A stretch of 64,000 bases of DNA from SAR116 cluster bacterium AG-426-B08 (lineage in GTDB: Bacteria > Pseudomonadota > Alphaproteobacteria > Puniceispirillales > Marisalimonadaceae). A model generated the notes under the pieces. That model was not told where the DNA came from and did not search any database. It saw only the letters and a program-made list of their open reading frames with translations. Below are positions 51,938-61,041 of this stretch, piece by piece (position 1 is the first letter of the stretch; each line of letters starts with the position of its first letter). Location: NCBI GenBank assembly GCA_003213175.1, contig QCNN01000002.1:57092-121091 (forward strand), in the 5' to 3' direction. A program made the translations under genes and the position numbers.

Positions 51938-51948
51938 TCTCTCCGCCA
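51938..51948. repeat. Distal partial att site of element B
   Basis: TCTCTCCGCCA, matches the last 11 nt of tRNA-Ser including CCA. Confidence 0.75.
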
Positions 51949-51957
51949 AAAAACATT

Positions 51958-52704
51958 TTATAATATATGTTTGTAAAGAACTAATAATCCAACAAAAGTT
52001 AAAAAAATAAGTGTTAAATTTTTAAAAGTTTTTTGTGGTATTTTATCTCTTACTTTTAAGCCTATATATTGCATAAACATAGCTGGAAACAATGCTAAGG
52101 ATGTTACTAAAAAATCACTTACCACAACTTTTTGATATATAAAAAACATTATATAAAGTGGAATTAAGGTTGCAAAAACTAAAAAAGAAACGTTTTGACT
52201 AAATCTTTCTTTAGACAAATTTAAGCTAACTAAATATATAATCATTAAAGGACCTAAAACAGTTGTCATTCCTCCAATTACCCCCGAGAATAATCCGTAC
52301 AAAAGCCCAAATAATTTATTATATACTAACACCTCATTTATCTTGAACCCTTTAAAATTTATTAATGCAAAAATTATAATTGTTACTCCAATTGCAATAC
52401 TAATTGTTTCACTTTTAGTATTATGAAAAATATAACTCCCAATTAATATGCCTGAAAAGATACCAATACTAAAAGGTATCAAATTCTTATAATAACTTAA
52501 ATTTTTGAAATTTATTTCTCTTATATTTGCAAAAATAATTGGGAAAAAAAGTAGGAAAAGGGCTGATGTAGGTGGCAGAACAATAGTAAGGATTGGTAAA
52601 GAAATTACTGGAAATCCCCAGCTTATTACACCTTTAGTGAAACCACCTAAACATAACGAAAACAAAATTACTACAATACTTATTTGATCTAAATTGGAAA
52701 ACAT
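51958..52704 (-). CDS. TauE/SafE-family sulfite exporter/permease
   Basis: Eight-TM-like pattern, LCLGGFTKGVISWGFPVISLPIL, GVIGGMTTVLGPLMIIYLVSL. Confidence 0.8.
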   Translation of the reverse strand: MFSNLDQISIVVILFSLCLGGFTKGVISWGFPVISLPILTIVLPPTSALFLLFFPIIFANIREINFKNLSYYKNLIPFSIGIFSGILIGSYIFHNTKSETISIAIGVTIIIFALINFKGFKINEVLVYNKLFGLLYGLFSGVIGGMTTVLGPLMIIYLVSLNLSKERFSQNVSFLVFATLIPLYIMFFIYQKVVVSDFLVTSLALFPAMFMQYIGLKVRDKIPQKTFKNLTLIFLTFVGLLVLYKHIL

Positions 52705-52775
52705 GCAATATGATTTTAACCTTTAAAATAATTTTTCTATAAGTTTAAATTGTAATTTAAAAAGAAAGGTCCTCA

Positions 52776-53186
52776 ATGTCCACTGTTTCACCTCCTCAAA
52801 ATCCAGAAGCAAATCCAAAAGTGAAAATAGTTTTCGATGACATTCGTGCTACACGTGGAAGTAATTTCATAAATAATTTATGGCATTATCTTGCCTTCGA
52901 TCCAGAGTTACTTGAGAGTACATGGAACGAAGTAAAAACCATTATGGCAAAACCTAGTAATCTTGATCCAATGACTAAAGAACTTATCTATGCAGCAGTT
53001 TCTATTGCTAACAGTTGTGAATATTGTATTCACTCACACACTGCTGCTGCCCGTGCTAAAGGCATGAGTGATGAACAGTATGCTGAATTTCTATCAATTG
53101 TATCTCTCGCAGGTAGAACGAATCATTTACTAAATGGTATCAAGGTCCCAATAGACCCAGAGTTTGATCATGAAAATAATGGTTGA
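52776..53186 (+). CDS. Carboxymuconolactone decarboxylase/AhpD-like protein
   Basis: AAVSIANSCEYCIHSHTAAARAKGMSDEQYAE. Confidence 0.8.
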   Translation: MSTVSPPQNPEANPKVKIVFDDIRATRGSNFINNLWHYLAFDPELLESTWNEVKTIMAKPSNLDPMTKELIYAAVSIANSCEYCIHSHTAAARAKGMSDEQYAEFLSIVSLAGRTNHLLNGIKVPIDPEFDHENNG

Positions 53187-53256
53187 TTTTATATAATTAA
53201 AACAGGGAGTAAATTCAGATAGTCAAAGTTATCTATACAACAATTTTTATTTAAAA

Positions 53257-53811
53257 TCACTTGTCGTGTTTCTTTATAAATTTAGTTACATCATTATAAA
53301 AATCATCAATTTCACTGATAATTTTTTCTTCAGACCAGTTCCACCACTGTATTCTTAAAAGAGAGTCGATTTGTTTTTTGTTAAACCTGGTTTTAATTAA
53401 TTTTGCAGGATTTCCTCCAATTAATTGATATGGTCCTACATCTTTTGTCACAATTGACCCAGCAGCTATAACAGCCCCACTTGAAATATTTACACCTGAC
53501 ATTATCAAGGAATTAGCTCCTACCCAAACGTCATTTCCAATTGTAACTCCTCCTTTTGATATTACATCCAAATTAGGCCATGGAGATTTTTGTTTAACTA
53601 ATGTTTTAAGAGGGAAGGTAGATACTAAATTTATAGGATGATCTGAATTCAAAAAAATTTTAACATTAGGTCCAAATGAGCAATACATCCCAATTTGAAT
53701 TGGTGTTTCATTACTGAGTCCAATAAAACAATTTCTATCAAGACCATATGTAAATTTTCCTATGGTGAGACAATCTTTGAATTTAATTTTCCAATCTTTT
53801 TTTTTAAACAT
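53257..53811 (-). CDS. Left-handed beta-helix (CatB-like) acetyltransferase
   Basis: Hexapeptide repeats GGVTIGNDVWVGANSLIMSGVNISSGAVIAAGSIVTKDV, GGNPAKLIKTRF. Confidence 0.88.
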   Translation of the reverse strand: MFKKKDWKIKFKDCLTIGKFTYGLDRNCFIGLSNETPIQIGMYCSFGPNVKIFLNSDHPINLVSTFPLKTLVKQKSPWPNLDVISKGGVTIGNDVWVGANSLIMSGVNISSGAVIAAGSIVTKDVGPYQLIGGNPAKLIKTRFNKKQIDSLLRIQWWNWSEEKIISEIDDFYNDVTKFIKKHDK

Positions 53812-54679
53812 CGTATATTTTTATCAAATCACTTATAGTTTCATTAATATTAAACTTTATTTTATACTTAAGGGTATTTTTTAGTTTTGAATTATCAGAA
53901 ATAATTCTAATTACCTCGGCTTGTTTAGTATTATTTATTATATCTTTGTTATCAAACTTACCTTTAATTTTTATAATTTTTTTTGTCAAATTTAAAGGAG
54001 TATTTGAAGTAGCAGAACCTATATTGAAAATTCCATAATTTTTATCAACTGCAAATTGAGAAATTATTTTTGCAACATCCCTCACATCAATAAAATCAAT
54101 TAAGTCATTTGGTCTCCTTAAATTAATTGACATATCATTATTTAGATTCAAAATAATTGAAGATAATAATTTATTTTTATTTTCTCCGGGGCCACAAACA
54201 AAAAAATTTCTTAAAATTAAACTTTTATTTTTGAAGTTTTTTTCAAGAAAATTAGATACTAAGTTTTTCGATTTTCCATATAATGTTTTCGGTTTACATG
54301 TATTTAATTCATTAATATTTTTTTCATTTGCTTTAATTTCATACTCATCACATGTACTTGAAAAAATGAATTTTTCTCCGCCTTGAAGGAAAAATTTTTC
54401 AATTAAATTAATAGTAGCACTAGACCATTTTATATTTGACTTATGATTATAAAATCTAGGTGGAGTAGTTTCCCAAGCCAAATGAATAATAATCTGAGGT
54501 TTAATATGTCTCAGTATCTCATCGAAATTATTTTCATCTAGTAGATTACCAGAGAAATGATTAGCCAATTTTTTTTTTGATCTAGAAAATGTAAACAAAT
54601 TATATTTATATTTTTTTAACTCAGCTAAGAGATGTAATCCAATAAATCCGAATGCACCTGTAATAAGAATGTTTTTCAT
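53804..54679 (-). CDS. NAD-dependent epimerase/dehydratase
   Basis: ILITGAFGFIGLHLLAEL, YGKSKNLVS (YxxxK), RNFFVCGPGENKNKL. Confidence 0.85.
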   Translation of the reverse strand: MKNILITGAFGFIGLHLLAELKKYKYNLFTFSRSKKKLANHFSGNLLDENNFDEILRHIKPQIIIHLAWETTPPRFYNHKSNIKWSSATINLIEKFFLQGGEKFIFSSTCDEYEIKANEKNINELNTCKPKTLYGKSKNLVSNFLEKNFKNKSLILRNFFVCGPGENKNKLLSSIILNLNNDMSINLRRPNDLIDFIDVRDVAKIISQFAVDKNYGIFNIGSATSNTPLNLTKKIIKIKGKFDNKDIINNTKQAEVIRIISDNSKLKNTLKYKIKFNINETISDLIKIYDV

Positions 54680-55233
54680 AACTCATTTAATTTAAATAAA
54701 TTTTGATCGTTTTTTGAAATGACTTTTGGTTGATAAGGCCACGAAATATTCACTTCTTTATCATTCCAAATTAAACCTGTACTTGCCTTAGCATCATAGA
54801 ACTCATCCATAAAATAAATAATTTCAACTTTGTTGGTTAGGGTAATGTATCCATGAGCAAACCCACTAGGAATAAATAAACAATTATTTTTATCTAAATG
54901 AAAGTTTTGCCATTTTCCAAAAGTTTTTGAATTTTTTCTTATATCAACTACTACATCCCATATTTCACCTCTTAAACAATGTAAAAGTTTTTGTTCTTGC
55001 ATAGGATGTTTTTGAAAATGTATACCCCTCAATGTGTGTTTTTTGATATTAGTTGCAAGGCTCACTTGTTTGATCGCAAAGTTAATATTAAAATTAGAAT
55101 AAACTTTTTCACAAAAAATTCTTGAGAAATTACCTCTAAAATCTGAATTTGCATCTAATTTTATTAAATAGAGATTTTCAAAATTTGTACTTAAAAATTC
55201 CATAACTTTAATCAAAAGAAATAAATTTTCCAC
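54676..55233 (-). CDS. rfbC: dTDP-4-dehydrorhamnose 3,5-epimerase family protein
   Basis: DFRGNFSRIFCEK, LRGIHFQKHPMQEQKLLHCLRGEIWDVVVDIRKNSKTFGKW, FIPSGFAHGY. Confidence 0.88.
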   Translation of the reverse strand: MENLFLLIKVMEFLSTNFENLYLIKLDANSDFRGNFSRIFCEKVYSNFNINFAIKQVSLATNIKKHTLRGIHFQKHPMQEQKLLHCLRGEIWDVVVDIRKNSKTFGKWQNFHLDKNNCLFIPSGFAHGYITLTNKVEIIYFMDEFYDAKASTGLIWNDKEVNISWPYQPKVISKNDQNLFKLNEL

Positions 55234-56401
55234 CCCAAGATTTTATAAACTCCAATTCATTCTTAATTTCGTTTTTCAAGTTCCATGGTAATATAACAAC
55301 ATAATCAGGTTTTAGTTTTTTTATTTCTATAGGGTCTAAAATTTTTATATTTAAGCCTGGAATAAAACATCCTTGCTTCATTTTGTTTTTATCAAAAACT
55401 GAGGAAATGTATTTTGCTTTAGGACCACAATAATTTAGAAAGCTAATTCCTTTAGCGGCTGCTCCATAAGCACTTATAATCTTATTGAGTTTGATTTTCT
55501 CTTCTATAAAATTTAGAAACTTTTTTCTTTTATTTTCTGCGTTTTTAGAAAATATTTTCCTTACGTTTGTTTCAAATATTTTTTCATTAGTTTCAGATAT
55601 TCTCTCGTTTAGGACAGAGTTATAGATTTTTTTAGGAGTTTTTGAGATCCATATTCTTAAACTTCCACCATGTGTTCGAAGTTTTTCTACTTTAAAAACT
55701 TTCATTGTAAATTCTTCTAGAATTTTCTCAACTGTAGACAATGATAAATATGTATAATGTTCGTGATATATTGTATCAAACTGATTAAACTTAATTAAAT
55801 TTTTAACAGAAGGAAATTCAATACTAATAATTGTCTCACTTGTAGCAATTATATCTAGAGATTTAAAAAATACTTTTATATTAGGAACATGAGCCAAAAC
55901 ATTGTTGGCTATAATAAGCTTTGGATTACCATACTTTTTTTTAATAAATTTAGCTGTGCCTATATTAAAAAACTTATTTTCTGTATTTACGCCTAAACTT
56001 TTAGCGATAATCGCCACGTTGGTTGAAGGTTCAATGCCTAAAACCTTAAACTTTTTTTTATCAAAGTTTTTCAAAAGATATCCGTCATTTGAGGCAATTT
56101 CCAAGATAAAATTGTTTTTTGTAAAATCTAATTTTTTACAAATATCATTCACAAATTTTTTTGCGTGTTCCAAAAATGTTGAAGAATAACTGGAATGATA
56201 AAAATAATTATTAAAAATTATTTTAGGATTTAGTCTTTTACCTAATTGGTATAATTTACATTTTTTACATAAAAAAACTTCAAGTGGGTATGTTTTACAT
56301 GATTGGTCTTTTTTTAAAAGCAAGTGATTTGCCACAGGAACACTTCCCATATTAATCAGGCTTATTTTCAATTTTTTAGAACAATTTTGACAAGTATACA
56401 T
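55208..56401 (-). CDS. NDP-hexose C-methyltransferase-like SAM methyltransferase (Methyltransf_13/14 architecture)
   Basis: CQNC...CKKCKLYQL N-terminal Zn-binding pattern, EIASNDGYLL, AYGAAAKGISFLNYCG. Confidence 0.85.
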   Translation of the reverse strand: MYTCQNCSKKLKISLINMGSVPVANHLLLKKDQSCKTYPLEVFLCKKCKLYQLGKRLNPKIIFNNYFYHSSYSSTFLEHAKKFVNDICKKLDFTKNNFILEIASNDGYLLKNFDKKKFKVLGIEPSTNVAIIAKSLGVNTENKFFNIGTAKFIKKKYGNPKLIIANNVLAHVPNIKVFFKSLDIIATSETIISIEFPSVKNLIKFNQFDTIYHEHYTYLSLSTVEKILEEFTMKVFKVEKLRTHGGSLRIWISKTPKKIYNSVLNERISETNEKIFETNVRKIFSKNAENKRKKFLNFIEEKIKLNKIISAYGAAAKGISFLNYCGPKAKYISSVFDKNKMKQGCFIPGLNIKILDPIEIKKLKPDYVVILPWNLKNEIKNELEFIKSWGGKFISFD

Positions 56402-56402
56402 A

Positions 56403-57470
56403 TCATTTATTTTTAAAAAATTCTTCTATCATAATCTTGTTATAATTACTCATATTTTTCTTTTCTAAATAAGAATGATACCAAGAAAAAGTTTTTTCTA
56501 AAATATTTGTCAAATTATTATCAGTTTCCCATCCTAAATATTTATAAATTTTATTGCTATCAATTGACAGCTTTGCTTCCTCATAAATCAGATCGACACT
56601 ATTACTTAATTTGTAATTAAATCTATCTCCCCAATAATTCTTTGCAAAATTTATAATTTCAATTGCTGGAAAAGAAACTTTTGGAGCAAAGTTATAAGAA
56701 TTAAAAAAACTTTTTTCTTCAATCGTAACTTTTGCACCTAGAGTGGCATAACCAAAAATAAGATCTAAAATATATTGCCATGGTCTTGTGTTATTAGGAT
56801 ATCTAACTTCCATTATATGATTAAATTTAACTGATTTGACTATATCAACAATTAATCTGTCTTGACCCCAATCACCACCCCCTAAAACATTGCCTGCTCT
56901 TACGGTTACAATATTAGTTTTTTCTTTCAAATAACTTTCAAAAAAACATTGAGATACTATTTCTTGCATTGATTTTGAGGCGCTATATGGTTCAAATCCA
57001 CCTAATTTATCATTTTCTGTAAAATTATTTTTTGTTTCATTTTTTTCATAAACCTTATCACTAGTGATTATGATTATAGTTTTTATATTGTGGTCATAAG
57101 ATTTTATGAAATTTAAAAATTCTATTAATCCCATTACATTAGACTTAAATGTATGCAGAGGATTTATGTATGCTTCTCTGACTAGAGGTTGAGCTGCTAA
57201 ATAAAATATAATTTCAGGGTCGAATTTTTTTATTTGTTCCGAGTAATTTTTTAAATCGTTTATATCACTTATCACTTCAAGATCAATCAAGTCTCTATTA
57301 AAGCCAGATTTATCATTTTGTTTTATTTTGTCAATTGAAATGCCAAGTATATTTGCATTCAAATATTTAAGAAACGATGTAAGCCAGCTACCTTTAAATC
57401 CAGTATGTCCTGTTACTAAAATGTTTTTATTTTTGTAGAAATTTTTAAGATTATTATATTTATATTGCAA
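56403..57470 (-). CDS. rfbG: CDP-glucose 4,6-dehydratase (likely TTG start at 57470)
   Basis: ILVTGHTGFKGSWL, YLAAQPLVREAY, ITSDKVYEN-like, RAGNVLGGGDWGQDRLIVD. Confidence 0.9.
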   Translation of the reverse strand: MQYKYNNLKNFYKNKNILVTGHTGFKGSWLTSFLKYLNANILGISIDKIKQNDKSGFNRDLIDLEVISDINDLKNYSEQIKKFDPEIIFYLAAQPLVREAYINPLHTFKSNVMGLIEFLNFIKSYDHNIKTIIIITSDKVYEKNETKNNFTENDKLGGFEPYSASKSMQEIVSQCFFESYLKEKTNIVTVRAGNVLGGGDWGQDRLIVDIVKSVKFNHIMEVRYPNNTRPWQYILDLIFGYATLGAKVTIEEKSFFNSYNFAPKVSFPAIEIINFAKNYWGDRFNYKLSNSVDLIYEEAKLSIDSNKIYKYLGWETDNNLTNILEKTFSWYHSYLEKKNMSNYNKIMIEEFFKNK

Positions 57471-57471
57471 T

Positions 57472-58246
57472 TTAGTTCCATACTTTCCATGGTGCTTTTT
57501 TATCTCTCCATAGCATATCCAAATAATCTCTTTCTCGCATTGTATCCATAGGTTGCCAGAAGCCATTATGCTCAAAAGCCATTAATTCTTTTAATTCTGA
57601 AATTTTAATAAGAGGGGTGCCTTCCCAAGGTTCATCACGAGTTACAAAATCCAAACATTTTTTTTCACAAACAAAAAATCCACCATTAATTCTACCCTCA
57701 TCTCCAACATTCTTTTCACTAAATTTTGTAATTAAATTTTTCTCCAATACTATAGACCCAAACCTTGGAGGTGGATATACGGCAGTCATAGTAACAAGCT
57801 TTTTTGAGACTTGATGAAATTTAAGTTGTTTTTTTATGTTTACATCCGCCAAACCATCTCCGTATGTCATGAAGAATGGATTATCATTATGAAGATACTT
57901 TTTTATTTTTTTAAGTCTACCAGCAGTAAGTGTTTTCTCACCAGTATCTATAATTTTTATTGACCAATCTAATTTTTTTTTCTTTAGACATGTAATTTAT
58001 AGAATTGGATTGAAAATTTATATCTATGTCAGATGTTTTTAGCAAATAATTAGTAAAATAATCTTTAATTTCATAACCCAAATATCCTGCACAAATTATA
58101 AATTCTTTTACACCGTAAAAAGCATATAATTTCATGATGTGCCAAATTATAGGTTTTCCACCAATTTCAACCATTGGTTTTGGTTTTATAGAACTAATTT
58201 CACCTAATCTAGTTCCTCTTCCTCCGGCTAAGATTACTGCTTGCAT
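57472..58246 (-). pseudogene. rfbF: Glucose-1-phosphate cytidylyltransferase, split by a 1-nt homopolymer frameshift
   Basis: MQAVILAGGRGTRLGEISSIKPKPMVEIGGKP...MSKEKK, frame break at the T9 tract 57973-57981, then KLDWSIKIIDTGEKTLTAGRLKKIKKYL...MTYGDGLADVN. Confidence 0.88.
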
Positions 58247-58247
58247 T

Positions 58248-59126
58248 TTATTTTATCCTCAATAAAAAGAGCAAAGCTCCATATAAATATGCTATATCTT
58301 TTAAGATTTTTTTAAATTGAAAAATTACTAAATGTCCAAAAAACTTTATAGCTGATTTTAAAATTATAGAAATAGAAATTTTAATAGATTTAAAAACACC
58401 AAAATACTTTTCTTCAATGTAACACCTCGAAAAACTCATATGAAAAAATTTTTCCCATTGATTTTTAATTGTTGGAGGCCCTATTGAACCTCCTGCAAAG
58501 TGGTCTACTACTACATCATGTAAAAGTACATTTTCGAAACCATTTTTTCTTGATTTAATGCAGAGATCATCATCTTCATAGTAAAGAAAAAATTTTTCAT
58601 CAAAAAAACCAAGTTCACTTATTTTTTTTTTATCAAGTAACATAATCGCACCAGAGATATATTCTACGCTGCAGTCCCCGAAAAAGTTATTAGAATTTAA
58701 TAAATCTTTTTGTTTATTATAAAAAAATGGTCTGACTGGTAAATGGATTTTTCCATCATTATTTCTGTGCAAAGGAGCTAGAATGGCAGCATTAGGATAT
58801 ATTTTTGTTTTCTCATAAAGTTTTGAAATTGAGTTTAAATTTATTTTTGTATCAGGATTTATGAGTAAAACATATTTTGTTTTGATTTTTCTTAAGCCTA
58901 TATTCGCTGCACAGCCAAAGCCAAGGCCTTTTTGGTTAAAAATAATTTTTTTAGATACACAATTATGTTTTTTTAAGATATTTTTGGTTTTATCTTTTGA
59001 CTCATTATCAACTATAAAAATTGGAAAATTAACATCGAGTAATGTTAATAATGGTTTTATGACTCTCTCAGAATTATGAGTTACAATTAATATTGTAATA
59101 TTTTTATATAACTCTTGTTTTTTCAT
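58248..59126 (-). CDS. Family 2 glycosyltransferase (rhamnosyltransferase-like)
   Basis: TILIVTHNSERVIKPLLTLL, FIVDNESKDKT, LLINPDTKI, EDDDLCIKSRKNGFE. Confidence 0.88.
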   Translation of the reverse strand: MKKQELYKNITILIVTHNSERVIKPLLTLLDVNFPIFIVDNESKDKTKNILKKHNCVSKKIIFNQKGLGFGCAANIGLRKIKTKYVLLINPDTKINLNSISKLYEKTKIYPNAAILAPLHRNNDGKIHLPVRPFFYNKQKDLLNSNNFFGDCSVEYISGAIMLLDKKKISELGFFDEKFFLYYEDDDLCIKSRKNGFENVLLHDVVVDHFAGGSIGPPTIKNQWEKFFHMSFSRCYIEEKYFGVFKSIKISISIILKSAIKFFGHLVIFQFKKILKDIAYLYGALLFLLRIK

Positions 59127-59350
59127 CTCATAGATATCGCATATTTACTGTGATTTTCAAATTTATAATTTCTGAATTAAAGTTAATTTGTAAAATTATT
59201 TAATATTATTTTTTCTAAAGGTAATTATTTTTTTGATTAATTTTTAATCACATTTTATAGAAAATGCATAAATTATGCTCTTTTAAATTGCTAATATTAC
59301 ATACCTACAATAAATATCAATCCTTAGTATAAATGATTTGGAGGATAGTC

Positions 59351-60622
59351 ATGAAGTTCTTGTTATTATTTTTGTCTTATGTGTTTATACCAAACATTGC
59401 ATTTGCAAACGTTAACAGTGGTGATACAGCATGGATAATGACTTCCACTGCCTTAGTACTTTTTATGACACTTCCTGGCCTCGCTCTGTTTTATACAGGT
59501 CTTGTGCAATCAAAAAATGCTGTATCTGTCTTGATGCATCATTTTGCTATAGCATGTCTAGCTTCAATTCTTTGGGTTATTTTTGGTTATTCACTTGCAT
59601 TTTCAGAGGGTAGCCAGTGGGTTGGTGGATTAAGTAATATATTTTTGACAAATCTCTCTTACGACGGATTGAGTGGGTCTATTCCAGAGAGTACATTTAT
59701 TGGTTTTCAGATGACTTTTGCTATTATCACTCCAGCACTTATGATTGGTGCCTTTGTAGAAAGAATGAGGTTTTTGGCAGTCATAGTTTTCTTGTCTTTG
59801 TGGATTTTGATTGTATATGCTCCTGTAACTCATTGGGTTTGGGGTGGTGGCATTCTAGCAGATTGGGGTGTGATGGATTTTGCTGGAGGTCTTGTTGTAC
59901 ACGCCACAGCTGGAATTGGTGCCTTAGTAACAGCAATAGTTTTGGGATCTAGAAAACAATTTCCAAAATCGATAAATCCTCCTCACAGTCCTGTTTTAAC
60001 CATGATAGGCGCCTCAATGCTATGGATAGGTTGGTTTGGGTTCAATGGTGGTTCAGCATTATCTGCAGGAACAAATGCTGGAATGGCAATTTTAGTCACA
60101 CATATATCTGCAGCCGCAGCATCAATTGTATGGATGGTGATTGAGTGGCTAAGATTTGGTAAGCCATCTTTAGTAGGAATGGTAACTGGTATGGTTGCAG
60201 GGTTGGCTACTGTTACACCAGCATCGGGATATATCGGTGTTCCAGGTGGATTGATACTTGGTATTTCGGGTGGGTTACTATGTTATTTGGCAGTAGATTT
60301 GATTAGAGGAAAATTAAAAATTGATGACAGTCTTGACGTTTTTGCTGTTCATGGGGTTGGGGGTATATTAGGAAGTTTCTTAGTATGCTTTTTAGCTCTT
60401 GAGAGTTTTGCTGGCGTTGGCTTAGCTGAAGGTCAAACTGTATCTGGTCAGTTCACTGCACAAGCTTTTGGGATTTTTATAACAGTGGCATGGACTGCAG
60501 TATTTACTTACATCATTTTGAGAATCACATCATTTGTCACACCTTTAAGAGTTGACGAAGAAGAAGAAATTGAAGGTTTAGACTTGAGATCTCACGGAGA
60601 GAGAGCATATTCCAAAGATTAA
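59351..60622 (+). CDS. amt: Ammonium transporter (second copy)
   Basis: GGAGG RBS before ATG 59351; PGLALFYTGLVQSKN, THWVWGGGIL, LWIGWFGFNGGSALSAG, FAVHGVGGILGS. Confidence 0.93.
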   Translation: MKFLLLFLSYVFIPNIAFANVNSGDTAWIMTSTALVLFMTLPGLALFYTGLVQSKNAVSVLMHHFAIACLASILWVIFGYSLAFSEGSQWVGGLSNIFLTNLSYDGLSGSIPESTFIGFQMTFAIITPALMIGAFVERMRFLAVIVFLSLWILIVYAPVTHWVWGGGILADWGVMDFAGGLVVHATAGIGALVTAIVLGSRKQFPKSINPPHSPVLTMIGASMLWIGWFGFNGGSALSAGTNAGMAILVTHISAAAASIVWMVIEWLRFGKPSLVGMVTGMVAGLATVTPASGYIGVPGGLILGISGGLLCYLAVDLIRGKLKIDDSLDVFAVHGVGGILGSFLVCFLALESFAGVGLAEGQTVSGQFTAQAFGIFITVAWTAVFTYIILRITSFVTPLRVDEEEEIEGLDLRSHGERAYSKD

Positions 60623-60645
60623 TTAACTTTGATAAAGTTAATTTT
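60621..60645 (+). terminator. Terminator after second amt
   Basis: AATTAACTTT-GAT-AAAGTTAATT stem then TT. Confidence 0.6.
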
Positions 60646-60784
60646 CTGAGATTAATTTTATTTTTTTCATAAATTGATGATTACAATTTAGTTATAATGT
60701 TGAGTTATGGGTCATACATAAATATTGTTTATTTTAAGTTTATTAAGCCTTTGATATAATGTATAGTTATTTCTGAGGTAAGAA

Positions 60785-61018
60785 ATGTTTGCAATTAAGA
60801 TTACACCGGATAAGAAAAAACCTGATATCTGGTTTCTTCTCAGAGACACTACTGATTATGTGGTTTATTGCTGGAATATTAGAGAAGAAGCTGAAGAATT
60901 TATGAAAAAATTAGATTTTGACAATTGTGAGATTACTGAAGATATACCTACTGGTGCAATAAGGAGGTTTAATGAAAGAAGGGATGCTCAAAAACTTGAG
61001 CGTGAGAAAAATGATTAA
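60785..61018 (+). CDS. Hypothetical protein
   Basis: 77 aa ORF upstream of PhyH-family gene. Confidence 0.55.
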   Translation: MFAIKITPDKKKPDIWFLLRDTTDYVVYCWNIREEAEEFMKKLDFDNCEITEDIPTGAIRRFNERRDAQKLEREKND

Positions 61019-61041
61019 TAATTTTAAAGGTTTGTTTAAAG

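Larger units (their letters stand above)
48882..51948. mobile_element. Degenerate integrated element B, about 3.1 kb, in tandem with A
   Basis: Starts at the junction att, ends at the partial att TCTCTCCGCCA (51938-51948); P4-type integrase remnant; paired TTGTAGAC repeats at both ends. Confidence 0.75.
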
